In this document: one piece after another, positions 26,436 to 35,572 of the stretch
Layout: each line of letters opens with the position of its first letter
Numbering within the stretch: the first letter of the stretch is position 1
From: Roseovarius sp. ZX-A-9
Lineage (GTDB): Bacteria; Pseudomonadota; Alphaproteobacteria; Rhodobacterales; Rhodobacteraceae
Length of the DNA: 64,000 nucleotides
Assembly (NCBI RefSeq): GCF_028369135.1
Contig: NZ_JAPWHW010000017.1
Span: forward strand, 52,677-116,676
Direction: 5' to 3'
Program-made: the position numbers and the translations under genes
The notes under the pieces: model-generated
Database searches by the model: none
Told to the model about the DNA's origin: nothing
The model's input: the letters and a program-made list of their open reading frames with translations, nothing else

Positions 26436-27106
26436 CACTTCTTCCTTTCTGCCTTCCCTCGCGTCGCGGCCCAGATCAGCGGCAGCCCGGTCACGAGGCC
26501 GAGACCGAGGACCGCCCATGTGGCCCGGCCAAGGTCACCGCTCACCGCCTCGCCGCCGAAATGCGCCAGCAGGAAGCTCGCCGGGATGATGCCGGCCAGT
26601 GTCGCCAGTGCGAAGCGCCAGGCATGCAGGCGGCTGAGCCCGGCGGCGTAGCTGATCATGTCGAAGGACACGAAGGGCATGAGACGGCTGGCGAACACCG
26701 TCGCCGTCAGGGCGGTCTGGGACCCCAGAAGCCCGGCATCGATCCTGTCCCCGAAGACGCGGCGGACCACGTCGTGCCCCAGAACCCGCGCAAGGCCGAA
26801 GGCGATCAACGCGCCAAGCTCGGCGCCGATCACGACCTGAACCGTGCCCCAGACATGTCCGTAGGCCGCACCCGCCGCCAGCGCGATCGGTGCGCTCGGG
26901 ATCGGGCTGGCCACGACCGCGATTGTCATGAGCGTGACGACCAGCATCGGCCCCCAGAGACCCGCGCGCGCGACCAGCGCCTCCAGTCGCTCGGGCTCGA
27001 ACCAGTCCCGGACCTCGGCAAGGGCCGAAGGCGCGATGAACCACACCCCGAGCAGGACGATCCCGAGGATCGCCAGACCAGTGAGAATGCCGGCGCGTAG
27101 GCTCAT
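26435..27106 (-). CDS. TVP38/TMEM64 (DedA-like) membrane protein
   Basis: A 223-residue protein with five to six membrane helices. The SNARE-associated/VTT core is visible: SPIPSAPIALAAGAAYG, GAELGALIAFGLARVLG, ASRLMPFVSFDMISYAAGLSRL. These proteins are lipid or small-molecule membrane transporters of poorly known specificity and are often linked to metal reductase or oxidase genes. It starts one base after the DUF302 stop. Confidence 0.85.
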   Translation of the reverse strand: MSLRAGILTGLAILGIVLLGVWFIAPSALAEVRDWFEPERLEALVARAGLWGPMLVVTLMTIAVVASPIPSAPIALAAGAAYGHVWGTVQVVIGAELGALIAFGLARVLGHDVVRRVFGDRIDAGLLGSQTALTATVFASRLMPFVSFDMISYAAGLSRLHAWRFALATLAGIIPASFLLAHFGGEAVSGDLGRATWAVLGLGLVTGLPLIWAATRGKAERKK

Positions 27107-27107
27107 C

Positions 27108-27494
27108 TCAAACCGCCGCGACGGCCTTCGCCAGCAGGTCGCGGACCTGGCCTGCAACGGCGTGCAGCTCGGCGTTCTCGATGGCCTGCATGGACGCGAC
27201 CGGGTCGATGGCGCCGACCTCCACGCCGCCCTCGACCTCCCGCAGGATGACGTTGCAGGGCAGCATTGCGCCCACCCGCGGCTCGATCCCGATGGCCTGC
27301 CAGGCCATCTTCGGGTTACAGGCGCCGAGGATGCGATAGGCCGGCATGTCGACGTCGAGCTTCTTTTTCATAGTCGCCTTGACGTCGATCTCGGTCAGAA
27401 CGCCAAAACCGTGATCCGCCAGCGCCTCTCGCGCCCGAGCGTCGACGTCGTCGATACTTGCGTCGGGGATCATGCGATTGATTGTGTAGGTCAT
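27108..27494 (-). CDS. DUF302 domain protein
   Basis: A 128-residue single-domain protein: the DUF302 core with REALADHGFGVLTEIDVKATMKKKLD, YRILGACNPKMAWQAI and VGAMLPCNVILRE is complete. Two Cys stand in the conserved positions. Members occur beside metal and sulfur detoxification genes; no biochemical role is settled. No signal peptide is seen, so it is probably cytoplasmic. Confidence 0.9.
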   Translation of the reverse strand: MTYTINRMIPDASIDDVDARAREALADHGFGVLTEIDVKATMKKKLDVDMPAYRILGACNPKMAWQAIGIEPRVGAMLPCNVILREVEGGVEVGAIDPVASMQAIENAELHAVAGQVRDLLAKAVAAV

Positions 27495-27510
27495 CGCGAA
27501 ATCCTTTCTC

Positions 27511-27636
27511 CTATTTCCGAAGATATTTGATCAGCGCTGCTATGGCCAAAACCAGCAGCACAAGGATCAGCAGGCCGAACAGCCAGCCAAACCCCATACC
27601 CCAACTCATTCCGGCGCCCATGTCGTTCCAGTTCAT
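27511..27636 (-). CDS. 41-residue membrane miniprotein
   Basis: A short gene with a strong RBS (CAGGAGGACGACATC before ATG). The product begins MNWNDMGAGMSWGMGFGWLF, continues with one hydrophobic helix (LLILVLLVLAIAALI) and ends KYLRK. The Met/Trp/Gly-rich N-terminus before a single membrane helix is common in tiny proteins encoded beside copper oxidases; Met could bind Cu(I) on the outer face. It is missed easily because of its length. Confidence 0.75.
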   Translation of the reverse strand: MNWNDMGAGMSWGMGFGWLFGLLILVLLVLAIAALIKYLRK

Positions 27637-27731
27637 GATGTCGTCCTCCTGTTTTCCGGGCTGCGAGAGGCCCGTCTCTGCGGATCTCGCGAGAAGGTTG
27701 TGGAGCGCGCCAACGCAGCAATCGGGACGTC

Positions 27732-27754
27732 GGGGCGCTCGAAGCGAACGCCCC
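27732..27754 (-). terminator. Hairpin after the multicopper oxidase gene
   Basis: GGGGCGCTCG (27732-27741) and CGAACGCCCC (27745-27754) pair over ten positions with one wobble and a 3-base loop, nine bases beyond the oxidase stop. There is no T-run, so it may attenuate rather than end transcription into the downstream metal genes, or stabilise the upstream mRNA. Confidence 0.45.
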
Positions 27755-27762
27755 GCCTGCGG

Positions 27763-29307
27763 TCAGACCGAAGCCGATACCGCGAACTCGGTCATCATGC
27801 CGGTCGCCAGGTGCGGCATGTGATGGCAATGGAGCATCCAGCGCGCGGCTTCGCCCGCGTCCAGCGCCAAGTCCACCATCGACATCGGCGGCACGTAGAC
27901 CGTGTCGCGCAAGGCGCCTGCCACGCGGCGTCCGTTCAACCCGACGACCTGGAACACGTGGCCGTGCAGATGCATCGGGTGCCCCATCATCGACATGTTG
28001 TGAAAGGAGAGCACAACCCGCTCGCCTCTGCGCGCCGTGACCGGCTGGTGCTGGCCCCAGACGGCGCCGTTGATCGTCCAGACATAGGGCTGCATCGAGC
28101 CGCCCAGCATCAGCATCTGGCTGCGATCCACGGGGCGCTCCGGCAGGGCGTCCACCGCGATCAGCCGTGCTTCCTGCGCAAGATCGGTGTCGAACGCGGG
28201 CGCTTCAGCCTCCGCCACGGCATCGACGCGCCGCACCTCGGCACCGGGCGTGGCGAGGATCAGACCGGTGCGCTCCCTCGCCCCCTCGCGCAGCGCGAGG
28301 ATCGGCCAGGCTCCGTTTTCGTTCGGCAGGTCGATCTCGAGATCGAGCCTCTGTCCCATGGCGAGCCCGAAACGGTTGCCGGAAAGCGGCTGCACCGCGT
28401 GACCGTCCGCCGCGACGAGGCGCGCCCCGGCCGCCCCGGTATCGATCCAGAACACCGTGGCCGCCGCGGCGTTGATGACGCGGAGCCGGATGCGACCGCC
28501 GCGCTCGACCTGCACCACGTCGGGGTCAGATAGCGTGCGATCGTTGGCGAGATAGGCGTCCCAGTCGTAGTCGTTCAGGTCCATGGCCATGCCGCCCATC
28601 TGGCCGCCCATGCCCATCATCCCGCCCATACCCGGCATCTGGTCCATTGGCATGCCGCCCATCGCGCCGTGATCCATGCCCGGCATGGCGCCCATGCCGC
28701 CCATGGGCGTCCCCTGCATGGGTTGAGCACCGCCGTGATGCGCGTGTGCGCCGTGGCCGCCGCCCGCGTGACCGCCGCTTATCTCGGCCAGAACCTCTTC
28801 CGGGGACTTGAACGAGAAGTCGTGCAGGAACATCACGACCTCCTGCCGGTCGGCGGCGACATCCTCGGCCGAGCGCACGATCAGCGGCGCGGCGAGCAGC
28901 TGCATCTCCTGGGTTGGCACATGGCTGTGCATCCAGTGCGTGCCGGGCCGCGCCTCGAAGTCGTAGGATCGGGTCTCGCCCGGCGCGAGCAGGGGCATCG
29001 GCATGTCGGGCACGCCGTCCTGCGCGTTGGGCGGGATCTGCCCATGCCAGTGTATGATCGTGCCGACGTCGAGATCGTTGGTCAGATCGACCCGGAACCG
29101 CTGTCCGGGATCGAGCACCAGTCCCTGGCCGCCGGAACCGGCAAGGCCGAAGACCGAAGCCGCGCGTCCGTCGATGTCGAGCGTGCGCGTGGCCGCGGCT
29201 AGGCGAAGTGAGTCAGGGGTTTGCGCAAGGGCAAACCGGGGCATGTGCGCAACTGCAACGGCGGCCGCGCTTGCGGCAAGAAAACCGCGTCGTGAAAGGG
29301 TGTTCAT
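27763..29307 (-). CDS. Multicopper oxidase (CopA/CueO-like) with Met/His-rich insert
   Basis: A 514-residue periplasmic oxidase. It has a Tat signal (SRRGFLAASAAAVAVA) and all four copper motifs: IIHWHG, HWMHSHVP, HPMHLHGHVF and WMLHCHHMPHLATGM, the last with the axial Met. A Gly/Met/His-rich loop (about 178-245) resembles the Cu(I)-recruiting inserts of CueO and PcoA. It should oxidise Cu(I) to Cu(II). ATG 29307 gives the Tat signal; the longer frame does not. Confidence 0.94.
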   Translation of the reverse strand: MNTLSRRGFLAASAAAVAVAHMPRFALAQTPDSLRLAAATRTLDIDGRAASVFGLAGSGGQGLVLDPGQRFRVDLTNDLDVGTIIHWHGQIPPNAQDGVPDMPMPLLAPGETRSYDFEARPGTHWMHSHVPTQEMQLLAAPLIVRSAEDVAADRQEVVMFLHDFSFKSPEEVLAEISGGHAGGGHGAHAHHGGAQPMQGTPMGGMGAMPGMDHGAMGGMPMDQMPGMGGMMGMGGQMGGMAMDLNDYDWDAYLANDRTLSDPDVVQVERGGRIRLRVINAAAATVFWIDTGAAGARLVAADGHAVQPLSGNRFGLAMGQRLDLEIDLPNENGAWPILALREGARERTGLILATPGAEVRRVDAVAEAEAPAFDTDLAQEARLIAVDALPERPVDRSQMLMLGGSMQPYVWTINGAVWGQHQPVTARRGERVVLSFHNMSMMGHPMHLHGHVFQVVGLNGRRVAGALRDTVYVPPMSMVDLALDAGEAARWMLHCHHMPHLATGMMTEFAVSASV

Positions 29308-29381
29308 GGTCGTCTCCTCGGGACATTCCGTCCCGTACAAAAATGCCTATGGGGACGCCGCGGGCGTCGGCCCGGGCGCTA

Positions 29382-29741
29382 TCAGAGGAGACGGAGCTTG
29401 GGAGGTCGTTCGTTCAGTCCTGGCATATGGCTGACGTGGACGGCCCCGGCGGGAGAGTCGTGGTCCGCGGGCTCGAAGGCGTGTCCGGTCTCCACCCCCG
29501 GCATCGCCAGGAAAACCGACAGACCTGTACAAACAAACTCGCAAATGGAGGCGTCGGTCGCTCCACAATGCTGGTTGCCGTCACAGGATGGATGAGCGTC
29601 GCCGGACGCGTGCATCATCGCACCAAGATGATCCGTATGGTCCAGCTGCATACCGCCCATTCGCGTAGCATGGGCTGCGCCGATCGTCGTAACCACGGCG
29701 ATCGAGATTATGGCAAGCATGGAGAGGACTCGGGCGAACAT
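29382..29741 (-). CDS. Small His/Met/Cys-rich exported protein
   Basis: About 119 residues from ATG 29741. A hydrophobic export signal (LSMLAIISIAVVTTIGAAHA) precedes a mature chain rich in metal ligands (MGGMQLDHTDHLGAMMHASGDAHPSCDGNQHCG, ICEFVC, a second hydrophobic stretch, then HDSPAGAVHVSHMP). I do not recognise a named family; composition and position as the first gene of the copper operon suggest a periplasmic metal-binding protein. Confidence 0.65.
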   Translation of the reverse strand: MFARVLSMLAIISIAVVTTIGAAHATRMGGMQLDHTDHLGAMMHASGDAHPSCDGNQHCGATDASICEFVCTGLSVFLAMPGVETGHAFEPADHDSPAGAVHVSHMPGLNERPPKLRLL

Positions 29742-29856
29742 GCCAGAAAGATAGACATTGCTCGCAAAAATGTCCAGTGCCGCCGGCGATACGTCTCTGG
29801 CTGATTCGGCCTCAGCGTGAAGGCGATAAATTACTAAAGCGATCGGGACCGAACAC

Positions 29857-30306
29857 TTGAGAAGAGGCGTCCGAATAGCGGTGGCAGGTGTGACCGCTGG
29901 CGGCATTGTGATTGCGGGCTGGCACTATCGCATTGCTTCAACCAGCGGTATCGCCTCGGTAGAGGTCGTCTCGCAAGGACGGCAGATCTATTCCGATCAA
30001 TGCGCCGCATGCCACGGAACGGATCTCGAAGGCCAGCCCGACTGGCGCTCCCCGCTTCCGTCTGGCCGATTGCCCGCACCGCCGCATGACGCCAGCGGCC
30101 ACACCTGGCACCATCCCGACGACGTTTTGTTCCGCATCGTGAAAGAAGGCACGGCCGCGATTGTCGGTGGCGGCTACGAGAGTGACATGCCGGGCTTCGC
30201 CGACGTGCTGAGCGATCCGGAAATTCGCGCGGTGCTGGCCTACATCAAGAGCACATGGCCAGAGCGCGAGCGGAACTATCAAGAAAGCATGTCACAGGGA
30301 AACTAG
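29857..30306 (+). CDS. Class I cytochrome c
   Basis: A 149-residue protein. A single N-terminal membrane/signal helix is followed by the CAACH haem site in YSDQCAACHGTDLEGQPDW and a C-terminal Met ligand region (ESDMPGFADVLSDPEIRAVLAYIKSTWP). The start is TTG 29857. It is transcribed away from the copper operon across a 115-base divergent region. It could carry electrons for the copper oxidase or to a terminal oxidase. Confidence 0.88.
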   Translation: MRRGVRIAVAGVTAGGIVIAGWHYRIASTSGIASVEVVSQGRQIYSDQCAACHGTDLEGQPDWRSPLPSGRLPAPPHDASGHTWHHPDDVLFRIVKEGTAAIVGGGYESDMPGFADVLSDPEIRAVLAYIKSTWPERERNYQESMSQGN

Positions 30307-30582
30307 ATGCTCCAAGTAGAGCTGATGCGGGGCATGGTCACAACGTCAGTGGTAGGCGGAGCGTTTAGGGAAGCGATTCAGAAACAATAGTTTAACGTGG
30401 AGTTGGTTGGATATCGGGTCCATCCCGTCCTGCGGTCGCCAAGCAAATCGTTGTTGCAGGGAAACCTCGGATTTTTCTGGCAGATTGGACCGACTTCGCA
30501 ACGACCTGTGACGGCGATGTGCGATCCGTGTGCACGTCTCTGGGAGCCAGCATAATACCGCCAGAGAGGCGGCGGCCATTAG

Positions 30583-32538
30583 TCATCCATGCGCTTCAAT
30601 GATCGCCCGCGTCGTTTGCACTGCCGCTGCCAGTTCTGATCTGCCTGCATGGTTGAGACCCATTCCTGCGAGATCGAGCGACAGCTGTCCCTGGCCACCT
30701 CCGCTTGCAGCAGCACGAGCCGCGCGGCCGCGGGCCTTCGCTGCGCTGACAGGGTCAGTTTTCGATGCGTTAGGCGCATTGTGGCCGACTTCCCGCGGTC
30801 CCGCAGCCGCCCGCACTTCCTGCAGTTCTTGCTTCAACCTCTCCACCGTTTCCCGGGTCTCAGACATCTGCCGATCCCGCCGCAGCCCGTCCTCGTCCGG
30901 ATACGGGAAACTCCCCGACTGCCCGGCGTGCAGCACTTTCAAAGCCGGGTCCTCGAAATACTTCACCCTTCTTGCCCGGATCGGCATCTGCGCGTCGATC
31001 ACGAGGATGACCTCGTCGAGGTCCATGCGTCGGGCCTCATCCTCGGTCAGGAGCGGGGTATCTTCTGTCCTCTCCGAGACGCTGCGCCCTTCGAATGGAT
31101 TGCGTCCAACAGCACGGGAGCGGGTCACCACACGCTTGGTGGTCTTGCCGACAGCCTGGCTCAATTCCTCGATGGTCTTCTGCTCGGACGGGGTGAGGTA
31201 GAGCTTTACCCCGGCGCCGCCCTGCAGCGACCTGCGGGTGTTTTCACCATAGATCTCGTCCAGCGCGGGGATGGTCTGGGTCACGATGGCGAGGTTGCCG
31301 CCGAAGGAACGCAGCGTTTTGATGCTCTCGGCGACGATTGGCATTTTCCCGAGCCGGTCAAACTCGTCGAGCATGATCATCACCGGCCAGGGCTCGTCAT
31401 CGCCGGGTTCCTGTGCTTGCAGCGAGGCAATCAGGTCCGAAAAGAAGAGGCGGATCAGCGGGGCAAGCGGGCGGATCATCTCGGATTCGACCACAAGATA
31501 GATCGCATGCGGGCGGCGGCGGATGTCCCGGAACGAGAAGTCAGAGGTCGCGGTGGCCGCGTCGATCGCGCGGTTGTCCCAAGTGTCGAGACCCGATGTC
31601 ATCAAGAGGGAGAGGTAGGACGTGAGGGTGTCGTTGTTGGTCGAAGCCATGCGCTCAAAGATCAGTTTGGCCGAGGTGTTCTTCACCTCCTGCGAACGCT
31701 TCAGGTATTCCTTCTGCTTGTCGCCCCCCGAGGCTGTGATGCGATAGATCTCGCCGATGGTCGGCACGCCGCGCTCGAAGGCCAGAAGACCTGACGCTAC
31801 GAAGAGGTCGATACCCCCGGCCAAAAGCCCGCTCAGCTTTTCATTGTCGGTTTGCAGGAAGAGCTTGGCGGTGAGTTTCAACTCCATCTGCTGCCGGTCG
31901 GGGTTGGTCATGGCAGCAATGCGCGCCAGCGGATTATAGCGATGTGTCGGTCGGTCCCAGTCGGTCGGCGCGAAGCGGAAAACCTTGTCCCCCATGCTGG
32001 CGCGGAAGCGCGAGGTCTCGCGGAAGTTCTCGCCTTTCACGTCGAGCACCACGGCGGAGCCCTTGTAGGTCAGCAGGTTCGGGATCACGAACCCCACGCC
32101 CTTGCCCCGGCCTGTCGGCGCCACGATCAGCGCGTGGGGGAATGTTTTTGAGACTAGGAACGGGCGCTTGGATTTCGGGGAGCCGAGCTTGCCCAGAAGG
32201 AAGCCGCCGCCGGGCTTGGCAAAGAAACCGTTCCTCTTCATCTCGCTGCGAGTCTGCCAATGCGTCGTCCCGAAGCGGGTCAATGCATCCCCCAGAAGCG
32301 TGACGCTCAGCATCAGCGATGCCAGGCCGAAGCCGCCCAGGATGAGGTTCACCCAGAGGAAGTCTTTCGGTGCAAACTGAGATAGACCCCGATATTCGCG
32401 GGCAAGCAGGGTGACGTCGAAATGCGTGGGTGAAAGCCCATAGCGGAACATGACAAAGCCGGTCGCCACAACATAGCCCATGGCGAGGCCGACCAGCACG
32501 AGGCTCAACACACCGATGGCGATCTTGCCTTTATCCAT
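30583..32538 (-). CDS. virD4: VirD4/TraG type IV coupling protein
   Basis: A 651-residue coupling ATPase: two N-terminal membrane helices (about 5-32 and 62-84), Walker A APTGRGKG at about 140-147, Walker B MIMLDEFDRLG near residue 400, and the family's AIVTQTIPALDEIYGE. It docks the relaxase-DNA complex onto the VirB channel. The C-terminal 60 residues are Ala/Gln-rich. The start overlaps the relaxase stop by eight bases. Confidence 0.95.
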   Translation of the reverse strand: MDKGKIAIGVLSLVLVGLAMGYVVATGFVMFRYGLSPTHFDVTLLAREYRGLSQFAPKDFLWVNLILGGFGLASLMLSVTLLGDALTRFGTTHWQTRSEMKRNGFFAKPGGGFLLGKLGSPKSKRPFLVSKTFPHALIVAPTGRGKGVGFVIPNLLTYKGSAVVLDVKGENFRETSRFRASMGDKVFRFAPTDWDRPTHRYNPLARIAAMTNPDRQQMELKLTAKLFLQTDNEKLSGLLAGGIDLFVASGLLAFERGVPTIGEIYRITASGGDKQKEYLKRSQEVKNTSAKLIFERMASTNNDTLTSYLSLLMTSGLDTWDNRAIDAATATSDFSFRDIRRRPHAIYLVVESEMIRPLAPLIRLFFSDLIASLQAQEPGDDEPWPVMIMLDEFDRLGKMPIVAESIKTLRSFGGNLAIVTQTIPALDEIYGENTRRSLQGGAGVKLYLTPSEQKTIEELSQAVGKTTKRVVTRSRAVGRNPFEGRSVSERTEDTPLLTEDEARRMDLDEVILVIDAQMPIRARRVKYFEDPALKVLHAGQSGSFPYPDEDGLRRDRQMSETRETVERLKQELQEVRAAAGPREVGHNAPNASKTDPVSAAKARGRAARAAASGGGQGQLSLDLAGMGLNHAGRSELAAAVQTTRAIIEAHG

Positions 32539-34879
32539 GGGTGATCCCCTTCTCGCCATCTGCCGCAGCGCGGCGTGCGCGCTGCGCCTCTATCTGTTCT
32601 TCCGCCAATGCATCGAGAACGCGCTCCATGGCCGGGCCATGCGCAGTGACTTCGCTGCTCTGGAGATAGGTCTTGGCAAGTTCCAGCTGGCGCAGCGGAT
32701 CCTCGGTGAATTTGTCCAGGACGTCCGCGTTACCGGCCCGCAGTGCGTCGATTGCGTCGGGGCTTAGCCGTTCGTTGACCTGCCGGACGATGTCATGTCG
32801 CTCTGCCTCGGATATCGGATCCCCGGCGTCGACGTTTCGCAAAAAGGCCATGACGGTTGGCGCTGTCTCTTCCAGAAACCGGCGCTCGGCGTAGTCTTGT
32901 CGCGCCTGGTCCTCGATCTCGAAACTGCGTTCGCTGATATAGGCACGCGAGGCGCCGAGCGAACGAAGGTGATTGATTTCGTCCTGGACGGCCTGCCCGA
33001 ACTCGTCATCCGGCATCTCCGTGCGATAGCGGGCGAGGGTGCGGAGCTCTTCGGTGATCGGACCGAGATGATCCGAAGGATCCCGCAAGGAGAGGTCCAT
33101 GTCGCCAGCATGAAGCGTGCGGTCCTGCTCCGATACCGCATATTGCGGCGGCATTCGACTGTCAGTCATCTGTTCCCAAGCCATCGAGGCCAATTCGGCA
33201 TGTTGCGGAGATCTCTGCGCATAGGCGTCGAACGCGACGCGGGCCTCTTCAACCTCCACGGCGCCGGCCCGCCTTACAGACGGGTCGTCGGAGAACGGAT
33301 GATCGAAATCCGTCCGGCGGAACTGCGCCACCAGCGCTCTGAACGCCTGCCGCTCCGATGGGGCAAAGATGTCGGACCCATCTTGCGCGAGATCACTCCC
33401 AGGTGTCGTCAACCGCTCATCAAGCGCTGCCTCAGCGTTATCCACCTCGTCGACCTCGGTTGGCGCACGCAGGACGCGTACATCGGTCAGAACATCGCCC
33501 AACCGAACATGCGTGGCTTCCAGCCGGTCGAGCGCTTCTTCCCGGTCCGCAGATTTCTCCAGATCAAGGCCACCTTCTTTGGCAATCGCCTGAAGATCCT
33601 GTGCCAGCCACTGGCGTTCCAATGTGGCATTGCCTGCCCCCTCCCGCAGCCGCGCGGCGACAGCCTCGGCATCGATGCCCGTGCCTTGCAACGCCTCGGC
33701 CAGCTTTGGTGCCACCTCTCCATCGTCAAGACGCGCGAGGTGTTCTTCACTTAAGTTCGGCCTTGCATAGATGCCGTCCCGGGATGGGGCATCGACCAGG
33801 GCGGCGGAGCGATCCCCGAGCGGGTTCAAATGCGCGACCGAGGCCAGAACGTCGGTCAGCTTGCGCTCGATCACCGGCCTCTCGGCCGCCGGCGCCCTGT
33901 CGATCGCCGCCTCGATCTGGCGAATGTTCTGAGAAAACTCGGTGATCAGCGTGTCGAACGCTGCTTCGTCTTGGGACATGTAGATGGCTCCGTCAGATTG
34001 AATCTGACCGCCACTGGCAAGGATGGTGCTGGCCCTCTCGAGCGCCTCGGACACGTCTTCGAAATTAGAACGGGACGCTTCCGCCGCGAGCCCGCGATAG
34101 ATCAAAGCGTTGTGCCGGACGGTTTCCAGTGCGGCCGCCAAGTCAGCACCGGTTCTCTGGCGCTCGACTGGGGGACGACCTTCGTCGCGGGCCATGTAGA
34201 TTTCATCGATCTCGGCGCGGTAGGTCGTGACGCCGCGATCCAGACGACGCGTCGCCTCAAGGCGGATCCCATGAACCCGGGCCGCCTCGACCATCGCCTC
34301 GCGAAAGGCATCGTAGTTGAAGTGATGATCCTTCCCGAGAAAGAACATTTCGCCATCCTTGCTGCGGCGGTTCAGAACGATATGCGCATGTGGATGCGCG
34401 CGATCTTGGTGTATTGCAGCAATATAGTCGAATTGCGATCCCTCACCTTGAAAGAATTTCTCGCAGACGGCCTGGGTGATATCGCGCACCTCTTCACCAC
34501 TGGTCCCAACCGGGAATGCCATCAGCAGATGCGACGTATGGCCAAGCTTGGGGCTGTAGCGCTCGTTCCACTGGTTCTCGAACCGCCGCGCCACTCGGTT
34601 GATCTCGGCTTCCGAGAGTTGCTTCTTCCCGTCATGGGTGCCGCGGCTGTCGAGGATATGGGTCGACTTCGTCGTGAGATATGTGAGCTGCGCCCGTAGC
34701 TGCGCCCCGGTGTGGCAGCCCCCTTTCGAGATGGCCTTGAAGATCGCTGGCGAATAGCCGCGCGCGGCCCGAACCATCTGCGCGCCCCTGGAAAGCCCCT
34801 GCCAGAATCCCGAAACTCGGCTCCAGCCGCGGTCAAATAGCGCCGGGTCGATGCCACGGACCCGGTCACTCCGCTCCAT
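32531..34879 (-). CDS. Conjugative relaxase (VirD2/MobA-type, HUH nuclease)
   Basis: A 782-residue relaxase. The N-domain contains a candidate catalytic Tyr in LRAQLTYLTTKST (about 67) and the three-His metal site in IHQDRAHPHAHIVLNRR (about 157-166), the motifs of MOBP/VirD2-like relaxases. The rest (about 280-780) is a long, mostly helical acidic region without helicase motifs, perhaps for coupling-protein binding. It overlaps mobC by 14 bases. Confidence 0.92.
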   Translation of the reverse strand: MERSDRVRGIDPALFDRGWSRVSGFWQGLSRGAQMVRAARGYSPAIFKAISKGGCHTGAQLRAQLTYLTTKSTHILDSRGTHDGKKQLSEAEINRVARRFENQWNERYSPKLGHTSHLLMAFPVGTSGEEVRDITQAVCEKFFQGEGSQFDYIAAIHQDRAHPHAHIVLNRRSKDGEMFFLGKDHHFNYDAFREAMVEAARVHGIRLEATRRLDRGVTTYRAEIDEIYMARDEGRPPVERQRTGADLAAALETVRHNALIYRGLAAEASRSNFEDVSEALERASTILASGGQIQSDGAIYMSQDEAAFDTLITEFSQNIRQIEAAIDRAPAAERPVIERKLTDVLASVAHLNPLGDRSAALVDAPSRDGIYARPNLSEEHLARLDDGEVAPKLAEALQGTGIDAEAVAARLREGAGNATLERQWLAQDLQAIAKEGGLDLEKSADREEALDRLEATHVRLGDVLTDVRVLRAPTEVDEVDNAEAALDERLTTPGSDLAQDGSDIFAPSERQAFRALVAQFRRTDFDHPFSDDPSVRRAGAVEVEEARVAFDAYAQRSPQHAELASMAWEQMTDSRMPPQYAVSEQDRTLHAGDMDLSLRDPSDHLGPITEELRTLARYRTEMPDDEFGQAVQDEINHLRSLGASRAYISERSFEIEDQARQDYAERRFLEETAPTVMAFLRNVDAGDPISEAERHDIVRQVNERLSPDAIDALRAGNADVLDKFTEDPLRQLELAKTYLQSSEVTAHGPAMERVLDALAEEQIEAQRARRAAADGEKGITHG

Positions 34880-35453
34880 TCTCATTCCTCTCGGCGAGGT
34901 CCGCCAGGGCAGAGCTGATCTCAAGGTCCAGCACGCTGCGCCTCGCACGCGACATCTCCTGAACCTGGTCGGCCAGATCGAAGACCAGACCTGCAAGGGC
35001 GCGGACGTCACGGTGACTTGAGGCCGGGTAGGACAGTCTCTCGCCCCGCACCTTGGCCTCGTTCAGACGTCGCGCGATCTGGTTCACGTTGTTGCCGACC
35101 CGGTTGAGCGCGGCGCCGAGGCTGCGCAACTCGTCACACATCTCGTCGTCGGGCAGGAAGACACCTTCGGCCGCCAGCATCAGGCGGCGCATGGCATCCG
35201 AGCGGTGCGCAATCCCGCGCCGCGACAGCGCCGCGTCGAACCGGCGCAGGTCGTCGTCCGAGACCCGGATCCCCACAACCCGCGATCGGCTGCAGTTCGC
35301 TGTCTGACGCTCACCCCAGTGGTTCACCACGTTGTAGATCGTCTTAAGGCTAACATCGTAGTGGGCGGCCAACGACGCCGCGGAGGCGCCGTTCCGGCGG
35401 TCCTGGGCGATGGTCGATCGCTCGATCTCTGACAGTCTGCGGCGGCGGGGCAT
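34866..35453 (-). CDS. mobC: HTH-MobC relaxosome accessory protein
   Basis: A 195-residue protein. Residues about 7-50 form a Hin/transposase-like helix-turn-helix (SEIERSTIAQDRRNGASAASLAAHY, then DVSLKTIYNVVNHW). Residues about 65-130 are the MobC region (RVSDDDLRRFDAALSRRG, LRSLGAALNRVGNNVNQIARRLNEA), followed by a coiled C-terminus. MobC opens oriT for the relaxase. The extra N-terminal HTH gives it a second DNA-binding module. It is transcribed away from the structured region at 35488-35690. Confidence 0.88.
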   Translation of the reverse strand: MPRRRRLSEIERSTIAQDRRNGASAASLAAHYDVSLKTIYNVVNHWGERQTANCSRSRVVGIRVSDDDLRRFDAALSRRGIAHRSDAMRRLMLAAEGVFLPDDEMCDELRSLGAALNRVGNNVNQIARRLNEAKVRGERLSYPASSHRDVRALAGLVFDLADQVQEMSRARRSVLDLEISSALADLAERNENGAE

Positions 35454-35487
35454 TTTGAAGTTAACGTTCCTATTTCTTGCCAACTTC

Positions 35488-35572
35488 GTACAAGCCCGCC
35501 GACTCCCAACGCAAGTGGAGTCGGCCATAAGGGCTTGTACTCAATGTAGAAAATCGCCCTGCAGGGGCGATT
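35488..35572. other. oriT: Candidate origin of transfer (nested inverted repeats)
   Basis: Immediately upstream of mobC, GTACAAGCCC (35488-35497) pairs with GGGCTTGTAC (35531-35540), and inside it GCCGACTCC (35498-35506) pairs with GGAGTCGGC (35517-35525), leaving a 10-base loop and a one-sided CATAA bulge. A second hairpin AATCGCCC-TGCAG-GGGCGATT follows at 35552-35572. Nested repeats beside mobC and relaxase genes are the usual signature of oriT. The nic site cannot be read with confidence. Confidence 0.6.
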
